From: Burkholderiales bacterium
GTDB taxonomy: Bacteria > Pseudomonadota > Gammaproteobacteria > Burkholderiales > SG8-39
Direction of reading: 5' to 3'
DNA length: 6,667 nt
Assembly (NCBI GenBank): GCA_016649475.1
Contig: JAENXP010000132.1
Location: 1-6,667, forward strand
Shown here piece by piece: positions 1 through 5,509 of this stretch. Position numbers and translations under genes: made by a program. The notes under the pieces were generated by a model. The model saw nothing but the letters and a program-made list of their open reading frames with translations, ran no database searches and was not told where the DNA came from. Position 1 is the first letter of the stretch. The number at the start of each line of letters is the position of its first letter.

Positions 1-304
1 CGCGCAGCTCGAACGCCTTGATCGCGTACTCGTCGTAAGCCGTGACGAATATGATCGCTGGCGGCGATTCCAGCGCCAGCGCATGGCGCGCGAATTCGAT
101 GCCGCTCATCTGCGGCATGCGAATGTCCACCAGCAGCACATCCGCGGCTATGGATTCGAGCAATTCCAGCGCCTCCTTGCCGTTGCCGGCTTCGCCCACG
201 ACTTTCGCCGGCACCTGCGGCGCGCAGTCTGCAATCAGTTCTTTCAGGCGCATGCGCGCAGGGGCCTCGTCGTCGACCAGCACCACTTTAAGCACATCGT
301 TCAC
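1..304 (-). CDS. LytTR-family (AlgR-like) response regulator, receiver domain, C-terminus beyond window
   Basis: The visible 101 residues are a CheY-like receiver domain. The acidic pocket is D11-D12-E13 in LVDDEAPARMRL, the phosphoacceptor is D60 in LLVDIRMPQMSG, the switch Thr is T88 in IIFVTAYDEYA, and the conserved Lys is K96 in YAIKAFEL. The VDDEAPAR opening and the TAYDEYAIKAF end are typical of AlgR/LytR regulators, whose C-terminal half is a LytTR DNA-binding domain. That half lies outside the window, so the output domain is inferred. The start is GTG at 304, overlapping an upstream stop codon (GTGA). GTG at 295 is an alternative with a good AGGGG eight bases upstream and would give MLKVVLVDDE. 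The gene is divergent from argH, as algR is in Pseudomonas, but the usual partner sensor kinase upstream appears deleted. The regulator may therefore be orphaned or served by a kinase elsewhere. Confidence 0.88.
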   Translation of the reverse strand, partial: MNDVLKVVLVDDEAPARMRLKELIADCAPQVPAKVVGEAGNGKEALELLESIAADVLLVDIRMPQMSGIEFARHALALESPPAIIFVTAYDEYAIKAFELR

Positions 305-402
305 CCCTGCACCTGGCCAGGCGGCACGGCGCGCAGCGCGACACGCTGATTGCGCAAATCCGGGAGGGAGTCGGAAGCCGCGATTTGATCTATACTTGGC
401 AC
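301..402 (-). pseudogene. Probable N-terminal remnant of an AlgZ/FimS-like sensor histidine kinase
   Basis: This short minus-strand frame can start at GTG 402. It ends in a TGA (303-301) that overlaps the GTG of the response regulator in a GTGA arrangement typical of translationally coupled pairs. Its 33 residues contain SLPDLRNQRVALRAV. From memory, this resembles the cytoplasmic N-terminus of AlgZ/FimS-type kinases (an LPDF/LPDL motif followed by a V-rich start of the first membrane helix). After this point the frame reads PPGQVQG and stops, with no membrane helices, no phospho-acceptor His region and no ATPase domain. A family kinase would be about 350 residues. I infer that a deletion joined the first codons of the kinase to its end, leaving a stub that may still couple translation to the regulator. 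The frame is open further upstream only as an antisense shadow of argH. The start is uncertain because no clear Shine-Dalgarno is seen. Confidence 0.45.
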
Positions 403-430
403 GGATAAGGTATTGAAAACGTATATCAAA
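384..430. repeat. Imperfect inverted repeat in the divergent regulator/argH promoter region
   Basis: TTTGATCTATAC (384-395) is mirrored by GTATATCAAA (421-430). The arms match fully if two bases (CT) of the left arm are bulged out. This is the only AT-rich stretch in the divergent intergenic region, so it probably holds the promoters for both directions. I could not fit a convincing -35/-10 pair at standard spacing: TTGGCA at 396-401 has only TATATC, 20 nt away. The repeat may be an operator, but it does not match the AlgR/LytTR direct-repeat consensus I know. Confidence 0.3.
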
Positions 431-431
431 T

Positions 432-453
432 GGCGCGCGTGCGCCGGGTTTTT
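432..453 (+). terminator. Weak terminator-like hairpin in the argH leader
   Basis: GGCGC (432-436) and GCGCC (441-445) form a 5-bp GC stem with a 4-nt loop, followed by GGG and then TTTTT (449-453). It lies 25 nt before the argH start chosen at 478. If transcription starts in the AT-rich region around 384-430, this could act as a leader attenuator. The stem is short and the GGG gap before the T run weakens the case. Confidence 0.18.
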
Positions 454-477
454 CCGATTCTGACCGGATTCAGGGCA

Positions 478-1881
478 ATGAGCAAGATAACGAACAAGAA
501 ACCGCTGCCTCGCGCCGCCTGGTCGGGACGCTTCGCCGAGCCCGTGAGCGAGCTGGTGCAGCGCTATACCGCATCCGTGTCCTTCGACCAGCGCCTGGCC
601 GAGCACGACATCCGCGGCTCGCTCGCGCACGCGCGCATGCTCGCCGCCTGCTCGGTGATTTCCAGGCGTGATCTCGCCGCAATCGAATCCGGCATGCGCA
701 CTATCCTGGCCGAATTGCGCAGCGGCAAGTTCAAATGGTCGCTCGCGGCTGAGGACGTGCACCTGAACATCGAACGGCGCCTGACCGCGCTCGCGGGCGA
801 CGCAGGCAAGCGTTTGCACACCGCGCGCTCGCGCAACGACCAGGTGGCGACAGACGTGCGCCTGTGGCTGCGCGACACGATCGATGCGCTCGCGGCGCAG
901 CTGGGCGCGCTGCAGGCCAGCCTGCTCGACCAGGCTGCGCGCCACGCAGACACCGTGATGCCCGGCTTCACCCATCTGCAGGTGGCGCAGCCGGTGACCT
1001 TCGGCCACCACCTGATGGCCTATTTCGAAATGTTCGTACGCGACCGTGAACGGCTCGAGGACTGCCGCAAGCGCGTTAACCGCCTGCCCCTGGGCGCGGC
1101 CGCGCTCGCCGGCACCTCCTATCCGATCGACCGCGAAATGGTGGCGAAGGCGCTGGGCTTCGACGGCATCTGCGCCAACTCGATCGACGCGGTGTCGGAC
1201 CGCGACTTCGCGGTCGAGTTCTGCGCCTGCGCCGCGCTGATCATGACCCACGTCTCGCGGCTGTCGGAGGAACTGGTGCTGTGGATGAGCCCGCGCTACG
1301 GCTTCATCCGGCTGCCCGACCGCTTCTGCACCGGCTCGTCCATCATGCCGCAGAAGAAGAACCCGGACGTGCCCGAACTCGCGCGAGGCAAGACCGGACG
1401 CGTGGCCGGCCACCTGATGGCGCTGCTCATGCTGATGAAAGCGCAGCCGCTCGCCTACAACAAGGACAACCAGGAGGACAAGGAACCGCTGTTCGACACC
1501 GCCGACACGCTCTCCGACACCCTGGCGATTTTCACCGATCTGGTGGCCGGCATCGAAGTCGACGCGGCCGCGATGCGCGCAGCCGCGCTGGAAGGCCATG
1601 CGACCGCGACCGACCTCGCCGACTACCTGGTCAAGAAAGGCCTGCCGTTTCGCGACGCGCACGAAGCGGTGGCGCGCGCGGTGCGGGCAGCGGATGCGCG
1701 CGGCTGCGATCTCGCCGCGCTCGGCCTGGACGAACTGCGGCAGTTCTCGCCGCTCGTAGGTGCAGACGTATTCAAAGTGTTGACGCTGGAAGGCTCGCTT
1801 GCCAGCCGCGACCATGCCGGTGGCACCGCGCCCCGGCGCGTGCGCGCGGCAGTGAAACGCGCGCGCAAAGACTTGCGTTAA
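478..1881 (+). CDS. argH: Argininosuccinate lyase
   Basis: ArgH is cytosolic and splits argininosuccinate into arginine and fumarate, the last step of arginine synthesis. The 467-residue product has the normal family length and carries the fumarase/aspartase-superfamily signature [12 protein letters not shown] at residues 286-297. The catalytic serine is one of S287/S288 in that mobile loop. [13 protein letters not shown] (114-126) and GFTHLQ with T165-H166 form the other conserved active-site blocks. WSGRF near the N-terminus (25-29), followed by [10 protein letters not shown] and SLAHARML, is the usual ArgH opening. I chose ATG 478 because MSKITNKK leading into WSGRF fits the family. An in-frame ATG at 430 would add 16 residues (MARVRRVF...) not seen in homologues, and both candidates have weak Shine-Dalgarno sites (AGGG sits only two bases before 478). 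The kinase gene follows on the same strand after 116 nt. Confidence 0.97.
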   Translation: MSKITNKKPLPRAAWSGRFAEPVSELVQRYTASVSFDQRLAEHDIRGSLAHARMLAACSVISRRDLAAIESGMRTILAELRSGKFKWSLAAEDVHLNIERRLTALAGDAGKRLHTARSRNDQVATDVRLWLRDTIDALAAQLGALQASLLDQAARHADTVMPGFTHLQVAQPVTFGHHLMAYFEMFVRDRERLEDCRKRVNRLPLGAAALAGTSYPIDREMVAKALGFDGICANSIDAVSDRDFAVEFCACAALIMTHVSRLSEELVLWMSPRYGFIRLPDRFCTGSSIMPQKKNPDVPELARGKTGRVAGHLMALLMLMKAQPLAYNKDNQEDKEPLFDTADTLSDTLAIFTDLVAGIEVDAAAMRAAALEGHATATDLADYLVKKGLPFRDAHEAVARAVRAADARGCDLAALGLDELRQFSPLVGADVFKVLTLEGSLASRDHAGGTAPRRVRAAVKRARKDLR

Positions 1882-1997
1882 ATGCGTCGCAAGATGAATT
1901 GTGCAACGATCCGATTGAGCAGCGCATGAGGAAAAACGCCACGATCGATATCACCTCGGGGACATTTCCCCCGGATCGAAGCGGGTTACAGGCCAGT

Positions 1998-3275
1998 ATG
2001 GAAAAAATCGGCAAATACCTGGTCACGCGAAAACTCGGGGAAGGCGCCACCAGCGAGGTGTATCTGTGCCACGATCCCTTCGCCGACCGCAAGGTAGCGA
2101 TCAAGGTAGTGTTTCCGGATACGCTCACCGACGACGAGAACCGCAAGCTGTTCCGCAAACTGTTCATCACCGAAGCCTCGCTCGCCGGCAAGCTCACGCA
2201 TCCGCACATCGTGCAGATCTACGATGCGGTGGTGGATGAAGGCATCAGCTATGTGGTGATGGAGTACGTGGACGGAGGTACGCTCGAACCGCACTGCAAC
2301 CCGGCCTCCCTGTTGCCGGTGGACACGATCGTCGAGATTATTTTCAAGTGCACCCGGGCATTGGACTACGCCAACCGCGCCGGGGTCATACACCGCGACA
2401 TCAAGCCCGCCAACATCCTGCTGCACGGCGAGACCGACATCAAGATTTCCGACTTCGGCTCGGCGCTGATCACCACCAGCATGGTTACACAGGTGAGCGG
2501 CATCGGCTCTCCCGCCTATATGTCGCCGCAGCAGATCAAGGAACACCCGCTCACGCTGCAAACCGACATTTATTCACTCGGCGTGGTGATGTACCAACTG
2601 CTCACCGGGCAGCTGCCGTTCCAGGCGAGCAACAATTTCAGCATGATGTACCAGATTACCAACGTCGAACCGCCGCCGCCGGCCAGCAAACGCCGGGAAA
2701 TCGCGTTCGCGGTGGAACGGATCGTGCGCAAGGCGATGCAAAAGGAACTGGAGTTGCGCTACCAGAACTGGGATGAGTTCTCCGACGACCTTGCGGCGGT
2801 CATCAGCAACGAACAGGCAGTGCAGAAGAAGGAGGATTTTGCCGACAGCGAAAAATTCAATCTCCTGCGCGGCCTGCCGTTCTTCGCCAATTTCGGCGAT
2901 GCCGAACTATGGGAAGTGATGCGCATCAGCAGCTGGGAATACTGCAAACCCGGCAAAGCGCTGATGTTCGAAGGCGAAACGGGGGATTTCTTCTGCCTGC
3001 TTGCCTCGGGCGAAGTCAAGGTGATCAAGCAGGGCAAGCTGCTCAATATACTCAGCAGGGGCGAATGTTTCGGCGAGATGGCCTATATCGCCGGGGCGAC
3101 CGGCAGCGTGCGCAGCGCCGACATCGTCGCTTTGAGCGAATCGCGCGTGATCACCATATACAACGAAGATCTGGATCAAGCCTCCGACGTCTGCCGCAAC
3201 AAGTTCGACCGCGCCTTCATGGCGATCCTGGTCGATCGCCTGTCGCTTTCCAACACGCGGCTTATCGGCGTCTGA
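1998..3275 (+). CDS. Hanks-type Ser/Thr protein kinase with C-terminal CRP-like cyclic-nucleotide-binding domain
   Basis: This 425-residue protein has a complete kinase domain at about 7-270: glycine loop LGEGATSEVYL (13-23), ATP lysine K36 in VAIK, helix-C glutamate E59, catalytic HRDIKPAN (132-139) with D134, metal-binding DFG (152-154), SPQ (176-178) in the APE position, and TDIYSLGVVMYQLLTG with helix-F D190. A cyclic-nucleotide-binding beta-barrel follows at about 288-400. Its phosphate cassette has FGE (E360) and VRSA (R372, S373), matching E72, R82 and S83 of E. coli CRP, with a loop about two residues longer. There is no DNA-binding helix-turn-helix and no membrane segment, so it is probably a soluble kinase gated by a cyclic nucleotide or similar ligand; both ligand and substrates are unknown. 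The APE glutamate is Gln here. ATG 1998 has AGG at a 5-nt spacing and gives MEKIGKYLVTRKLGEG. ATG 1926 would add 24 residues and cannot be excluded. The kinase may be cotranscribed with argH, but no functional link is evident. Confidence 0.93.
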   Translation: MEKIGKYLVTRKLGEGATSEVYLCHDPFADRKVAIKVVFPDTLTDDENRKLFRKLFITEASLAGKLTHPHIVQIYDAVVDEGISYVVMEYVDGGTLEPHCNPASLLPVDTIVEIIFKCTRALDYANRAGVIHRDIKPANILLHGETDIKISDFGSALITTSMVTQVSGIGSPAYMSPQQIKEHPLTLQTDIYSLGVVMYQLLTGQLPFQASNNFSMMYQITNVEPPPPASKRREIAFAVERIVRKAMQKELELRYQNWDEFSDDLAAVISNEQAVQKKEDFADSEKFNLLRGLPFFANFGDAELWEVMRISSWEYCKPGKALMFEGETGDFFCLLASGEVKVIKQGKLLNILSRGECFGEMAYIAGATGSVRSADIVALSESRVITIYNEDLDQASDVCRNKFDRAFMAILVDRLSLSNTRLIGV

Positions 3276-3279
3276 GCGG

Positions 3280-3330
3280 GCCGGCGCATGGGCGCGCCCT
3301 CGTGGATCGCGGTGTGCGCCCTTAGCCGGC
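3280..3330. terminator. GC-rich inverted repeat between convergent genes, possible bidirectional terminator
   Basis: GCCGGC (3280-3285) pairs with GCCGGC (3325-3330), and GGGCGC (3290-3295) pairs with GCGCCC (3316-3321), separated by a 4/3-nt internal loop and closed by a 20-nt loop. A self-complementary GGGCGCGCCC (3290-3299) offers an alternative fold. The element sits where the kinase gene and aroF converge and overlaps the last codons and stop of aroF. Neither strand has a T run after the stem, so intrinsic termination is doubtful. Confidence 0.3.
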
Positions 3331-4389
3331 GTGTTTTCTGCGCGACCGGACTGCGGCCGCCAAACTATCGAGTGCGGTCACCGTTTGGTCCCAGCCTATG
3401 CATGCGTCGGTAACGCTTTGACCGTAGCGCAGGTTCCGCTTGTTGTCGGTGATCGTTTGCTTGCCTTCGACCAGGTGGCTCTCGAGCATCACGCCGCAGA
3501 TGGCGTACGAGCCGCCCCCGATCTGCTGCGCCAGGGAGGCCACGACTTCCGGCTGTTTGCGATAGTCCTTGCCGCTGTTGCCGTGGCTGCAGTCCACGAT
3601 CATGCGCGGCTGCAATCCGGCGCGGGCCAAAACATCGGCGGCGCTGCGCACGCTGGCGGCATCGTAGTTCGGCCCGGCTTCGGATCCGCGCAGGACGAGG
3701 TGCCCGTGAGGATTGCCGGTGCTGCTTACGATCATCGCCCTGCCGTCCAAGGAGACCGATGGAAAGGTATGCGGCTGCGCTGCGACAAGGATGGCGTCGA
3801 CGGCGGTCTGAACACTGCCGTCGGTGGCGTTCTTGAAACCCACGGGCGCCGACAGCGCTGAAGCCATCTGGCGGTGCAGCGGGCTTTCCACTGTGCGCGC
3901 GCCGATAGCGCCCCAGGTGAGTAATTCGGCGTAATACTGCGGTGTCACCAGGTCGAGGATTTCTGACGCCGCTGGGATTCCGAGGCGCGCGCATTCGAGC
4001 AGAATGCGGCGCGCGCGGCGCAGTCCCTCGCCGATGTCTCCCCGTCCGTCCAGGTCCGGGTCGTAGATCAGGCCTTTCCATCCCAGGCGCGTCCTGGGCT
4101 TCTCGAAATAGACCCGCATGACCAGGTTGAGCGCATCGGCCACGCCGGGCGCAAAATCGCGCAGTTGCCGGGCATACTCGATCGCGGACTCAGGCTCGTG
4201 GATCGAACATGGACCGACGATCACGAGCAAGCGGTCGTCCTCGCCCCGCAATATGGCCTGCACCGCAGTGCGCGCGCCGGCGATATGCGCGGCTTCGGCC
4301 TCGCCAACCGGCAGATCGATGCGCAATTCCCGCGGCGCGGGCAACAAATCCTCGCGCGCGATGTGCACATCGGAAATTTTCGTGGGCAT
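3322..4389 (-). CDS. aroF: 3-deoxy-7-phosphoheptulonate (DAHP) synthase, class I, AroF-like
   Basis: The enzyme condenses phosphoenolpyruvate with erythrose 4-phosphate, the committed step of the shikimate pathway. The 355-residue product is close to E. coli AroG/AroF length, and its numbering nearly coincides with AroG: metal ligands C61, H269, E303 and D328; PEP-site residues R92, K97, R165, K186 and R234. Blocks visible are VGPCSIHEPE (58-67), RVYFEKPRT (92-100), GFKNATDG (184-191) and CSHGNSGKDYRKQP (267-280). The last block recalls E. coli AroF (CSHGNSNKDYR) more than AroG or AroH, so I use aroF, but feedback specificity cannot be read from sequence alone. D7 lines up with AroG D7, in the N-terminal segment linked to inhibitor binding. 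Oddities are ESPLHR where most have ESQ-x-HR, LIYDP for LINDP, and ATDG for GTDG. Start ATG 4389 has AGG eight bases upstream. The 156-nt leader contains a C/G inverted repeat. Confidence 0.95.
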   Translation of the reverse strand: MPTKISDVHIAREDLLPAPRELRIDLPVGEAEAAHIAGARTAVQAILRGEDDRLLVIVGPCSIHEPESAIEYARQLRDFAPGVADALNLVMRVYFEKPRTRLGWKGLIYDPDLDGRGDIGEGLRRARRILLECARLGIPAASEILDLVTPQYYAELLTWGAIGARTVESPLHRQMASALSAPVGFKNATDGSVQTAVDAILVAAQPHTFPSVSLDGRAMIVSSTGNPHGHLVLRGSEAGPNYDAASVRSAADVLARAGLQPRMIVDCSHGNSGKDYRKQPEVVASLAQQIGGGSYAICGVMLESHLVEGKQTITDNKRNLRYGQSVTDACIGWDQTVTALDSLAAAVRSRRKHAG

Positions 4390-4446
4390 GGATCTGGCCT
4401 AGCGCGAATTGCAGCTGCCGGCCGGAAAAAGCCGCACAGTACCTAT

Positions 4447-4460
4447 ACCCCCTGGGGGGT
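4447..4460. promoter_or_regulatory. ACCCCC-TG-GGGGGT inverted repeat, CsoR/RcnR-like operator candidate upstream of aroF
   Basis: ACCCCC (4447-4452) and GGGGGT (4455-4460) form perfect 6-bp arms around a TG centre, preceded by TAT, giving TATACCCCCTGGGGGGT. Operators of the CsoR/RcnR/FrmR family typically have short C tracts facing G tracts flanked by TA-rich ends. On the minus strand the site overlaps GGTATAGGT, a possible -10 for aroF, about 58 nt before its start. A second C/G palindrome, TCCCGGGGGA, follows at 4464-4473. No regulator of this family is encoded in the window, and a plain RNA hairpin is an equally possible reading. Confidence 0.3.
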
Positions 4461-4545
4461 GAGTCCCGGGGGAGGAGAGTTTCACAGTGGCAAAACCGCG
4501 ACGGCCTAAGCGGCCTGCCCGCCTGGACGCATTGCGGCTTGCGCC

Positions 4546-4854
4546 TCAGCCACCCAACAGCTTTTGCAGCTCGCCCGACTGGTACATTTCGCCCATGATG
4601 TCCGAGCCGCCGACGAATTCACCCTTGACATAGAGCTGGGGTATGGTCGGCCAGTTGGCATAGGTCTTGATGCCCTGGCGGATTTCGGCATTCTCCAGCA
4701 CGTTCACGGTGAATACCTCCTTCGCGCCGCAGGCGTTCAGCATGGCGATCGCGTTTGCGGAAAAACCGCACTGCGGGGCCTGCGGCGTGCCCTTCATATA
4801 CAGCACCACCGGATGGCCGGAAACTTGTTCTTTGATCAACTCTTGCGTGTCCAT
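4546..4854 (-). CDS. grxD: Monothiol glutaredoxin, Grx4 family (Fe-S cluster carrier)
   Basis: The 102-residue protein is of normal length for single-domain Grx4. It has the monothiol motif CGFS (29-32) preceded by KGTPQAPQ, the cis-Pro block WPTIPQLYV (68-76) and GGSDI (82-86) for glutathione binding. Grx4 proteins hold a [2Fe-2S] cluster between two monomers with two glutathiones and pass it to apo-proteins or to BolA; they act in the cytosol. The start at ATG 4854 is set by a strong AAGGAG six bases upstream. A longer in-frame reading from 4962 would add 36 residues lacking glutaredoxin character, and the promoter lies within that stretch, so I reject it. grxD follows the prfA-prmC-thioesterase group on the same strand after 115 nt but has its own promoter. 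No strong terminator separates it from aroF. Confidence 0.96.
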   Translation of the reverse strand: MDTQELIKEQVSGHPVVLYMKGTPQAPQCGFSANAIAMLNACGAKEVFTVNVLENAEIRQGIKTYANWPTIPQLYVKGEFVGGSDIMGEMYQSGELQKLLGG

Positions 4855-4860
4855 CGACAA

Positions 4861-4866
4861 CTCCTT
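4861..4866 (-). promoter_or_regulatory. Shine-Dalgarno site that fixes the grxD start
   Basis: AAGGAG on the minus strand lies six bases before ATG 4854 and is the strongest ribosome binding site in the window. It decides between the 102-residue glutaredoxin and the spurious longer frame. Confidence 0.85.
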
Positions 4867-4876
4867 TGCGAATACT

Positions 4877-4891
4877 TGAGTAAATTGCTCA
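4877..4891. promoter_or_regulatory. 15-bp palindrome at the start of the grxD transcript
   Basis: TGAGTAAATTGCTCA is symmetric at 12 of its 15 positions, with outer arms TGAG/CTCA. It lies just downstream of the grxD -10 box, at about +1 to +15 of the predicted transcript, a typical repressor position. It could also form a small hairpin before the Shine-Dalgarno. I cannot assign a regulator: it does not match the IscR type 2 consensus as I know it. Confidence 0.35.
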
Positions 4892-4898
4892 GCTTTGG

Positions 4899-4928
4899 AT
4901 TTTACCGGCTTGGAGACCTTCCGGTCAA
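4899..4928 (-). promoter_or_regulatory. Sigma70-type promoter of grxD
   Basis: On the minus strand the -35 box TTGACC (4928-4923) and the -10 box TAAAAT (4904-4899) each match the consensus in five of six bases, separated by 18 nt. Transcription would start near 4892, leaving a leader of about 38 nt before ATG 4854. This allows grxD (and perhaps aroF) to be expressed apart from the prfA-prmC-thioesterase genes. Confidence 0.65.
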
Positions 4929-4969
4929 TGGGGCCGGCGCCATGGGATCTGGCCCGGTCCACGCCAGCT

Positions 4970-5470
4970 TCAAATCGGAAAAATCATGCAGGTCGTGGTG
5001 GCGTGAGCCAGCAATTTGCCGCGGGAATCGTAGAGATTGCCTTCGGCCGTGGCAGCGCGATTGCCAGGATGAATCACCCGCCCCTCCGCGCGCACGCGTC
5101 CGGTCTTTTCGTTCATGGCGCGCACGAAGTTGATTTTGAATTCCAGCGTGGTATAGGCCTGCCCTGCGGGCAGCGTGGTATGCACCGCGCAACCCATGCA
5201 GGAATCCAGCAGCGTGGCGGCGTATCCGCCGTGCACGCTGCTGACGGGATTGAAGAAAGCGAATTCGGGCACGCCCTCGTACACGGTGCGACCGTGCTCC
5301 ACCTCGACCAGCTCGAACTTGAGCGCCGCGCTGATCGGCGCCGCCGGGTACCTGCATTCGAGTATGCCTTGCATGAATTCCAGGCCGGACAGGTGTTTCA
5401 CCTGTTCCAGCGGCGTCACGCCGTGGACTACTTTATTGCGCTTTTTCGGTGCCTGGCTGCTGGCGGTCAT
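4970..5470 (-). CDS. PaaI-family hotdog-fold thioesterase
   Basis: The 166-residue protein shows the PaaI/4-hydroxybenzoyl-CoA thioesterase signature: N74 in FFNPVSSVHGG, H80-G81-G82, then D89 in ATLLDSCMGCAVHTTL on the hot-dog helix, followed by the YTTLEFKINFVRAM strand and GRVRAEGRVIHPG (124-136). Such enzymes are soluble tetramers that hydrolyse acyl-CoA or aryl-CoA thioesters. The exact substrate cannot be read here, and the flanking genes (prmC, grxD) give no pathway hint. The first 60 or so residues form a basic N-terminus plus the TPLEQVKHLSGLEFMQGI lead-in often seen in proteobacterial members. Start ATG 5470 has AGGAG ten bases upstream, a slightly long spacing. It lies 39 nt downstream of the prmC stop on the same strand, so cotranscription with prfA-prmC is likely. 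Confidence 0.9.
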   Translation of the reverse strand: MTASSQAPKKRNKVVHGVTPLEQVKHLSGLEFMQGILECRYPAAPISAALKFELVEVEHGRTVYEGVPEFAFFNPVSSVHGGYAATLLDSCMGCAVHTTLPAGQAYTTLEFKINFVRAMNEKTGRVRAEGRVIHPGNRAATAEGNLYDSRGKLLAHATTTCMIFPI

Positions 5471-5509
5471 TGCCGGGAATCTCCTCTTCTGATTAGCCGT
5501 CGCCGCACA

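Noticed and set aside
301..1815. Long 504-codon minus-strand open frame opposite argH
   Set aside because: Its composition (Arg, His, Gln, Ala rich, no domain) is that of a GC-rich antisense shadow of argH. Only its last 33 or so codons, beyond argH, look meaningful.
1281..1997. Upstream extension of the kinase frame to an ATG inside argH
   Set aside because: The extension reads out-of-frame argH sequence; the kinase domain begins right after ATG 1998.
4403..4489. Minus-strand 28-codon leader frame starting at GTG 4489 and ending at a TAG just before aroF
   Set aside because: No Shine-Dalgarno and no run of Phe, Tyr or Trp codons, so it is not a credible attenuation peptide.
4492..4513. Terminator after grxD (CCGC/GCGG stem followed by TTTT on the minus strand)
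   Set aside because: Only a 4-bp stem with a 10-nt loop; too weak to call.
4471..4636. Plus-strand small gene with a strong GGAGGAGAG before GTG 4487 (about 49 codons)
   Set aside because: Two thirds of the frame is antisense to grxD and there is no protein-like pattern. The purine run is part of the C/G palindromes.
4855..4962. N-terminal extension of grxD to ATG 4962
   Set aside because: The added residues have no glutaredoxin similarity, contain the promoter boxes, and the strong AAGGAG points to ATG 4854.
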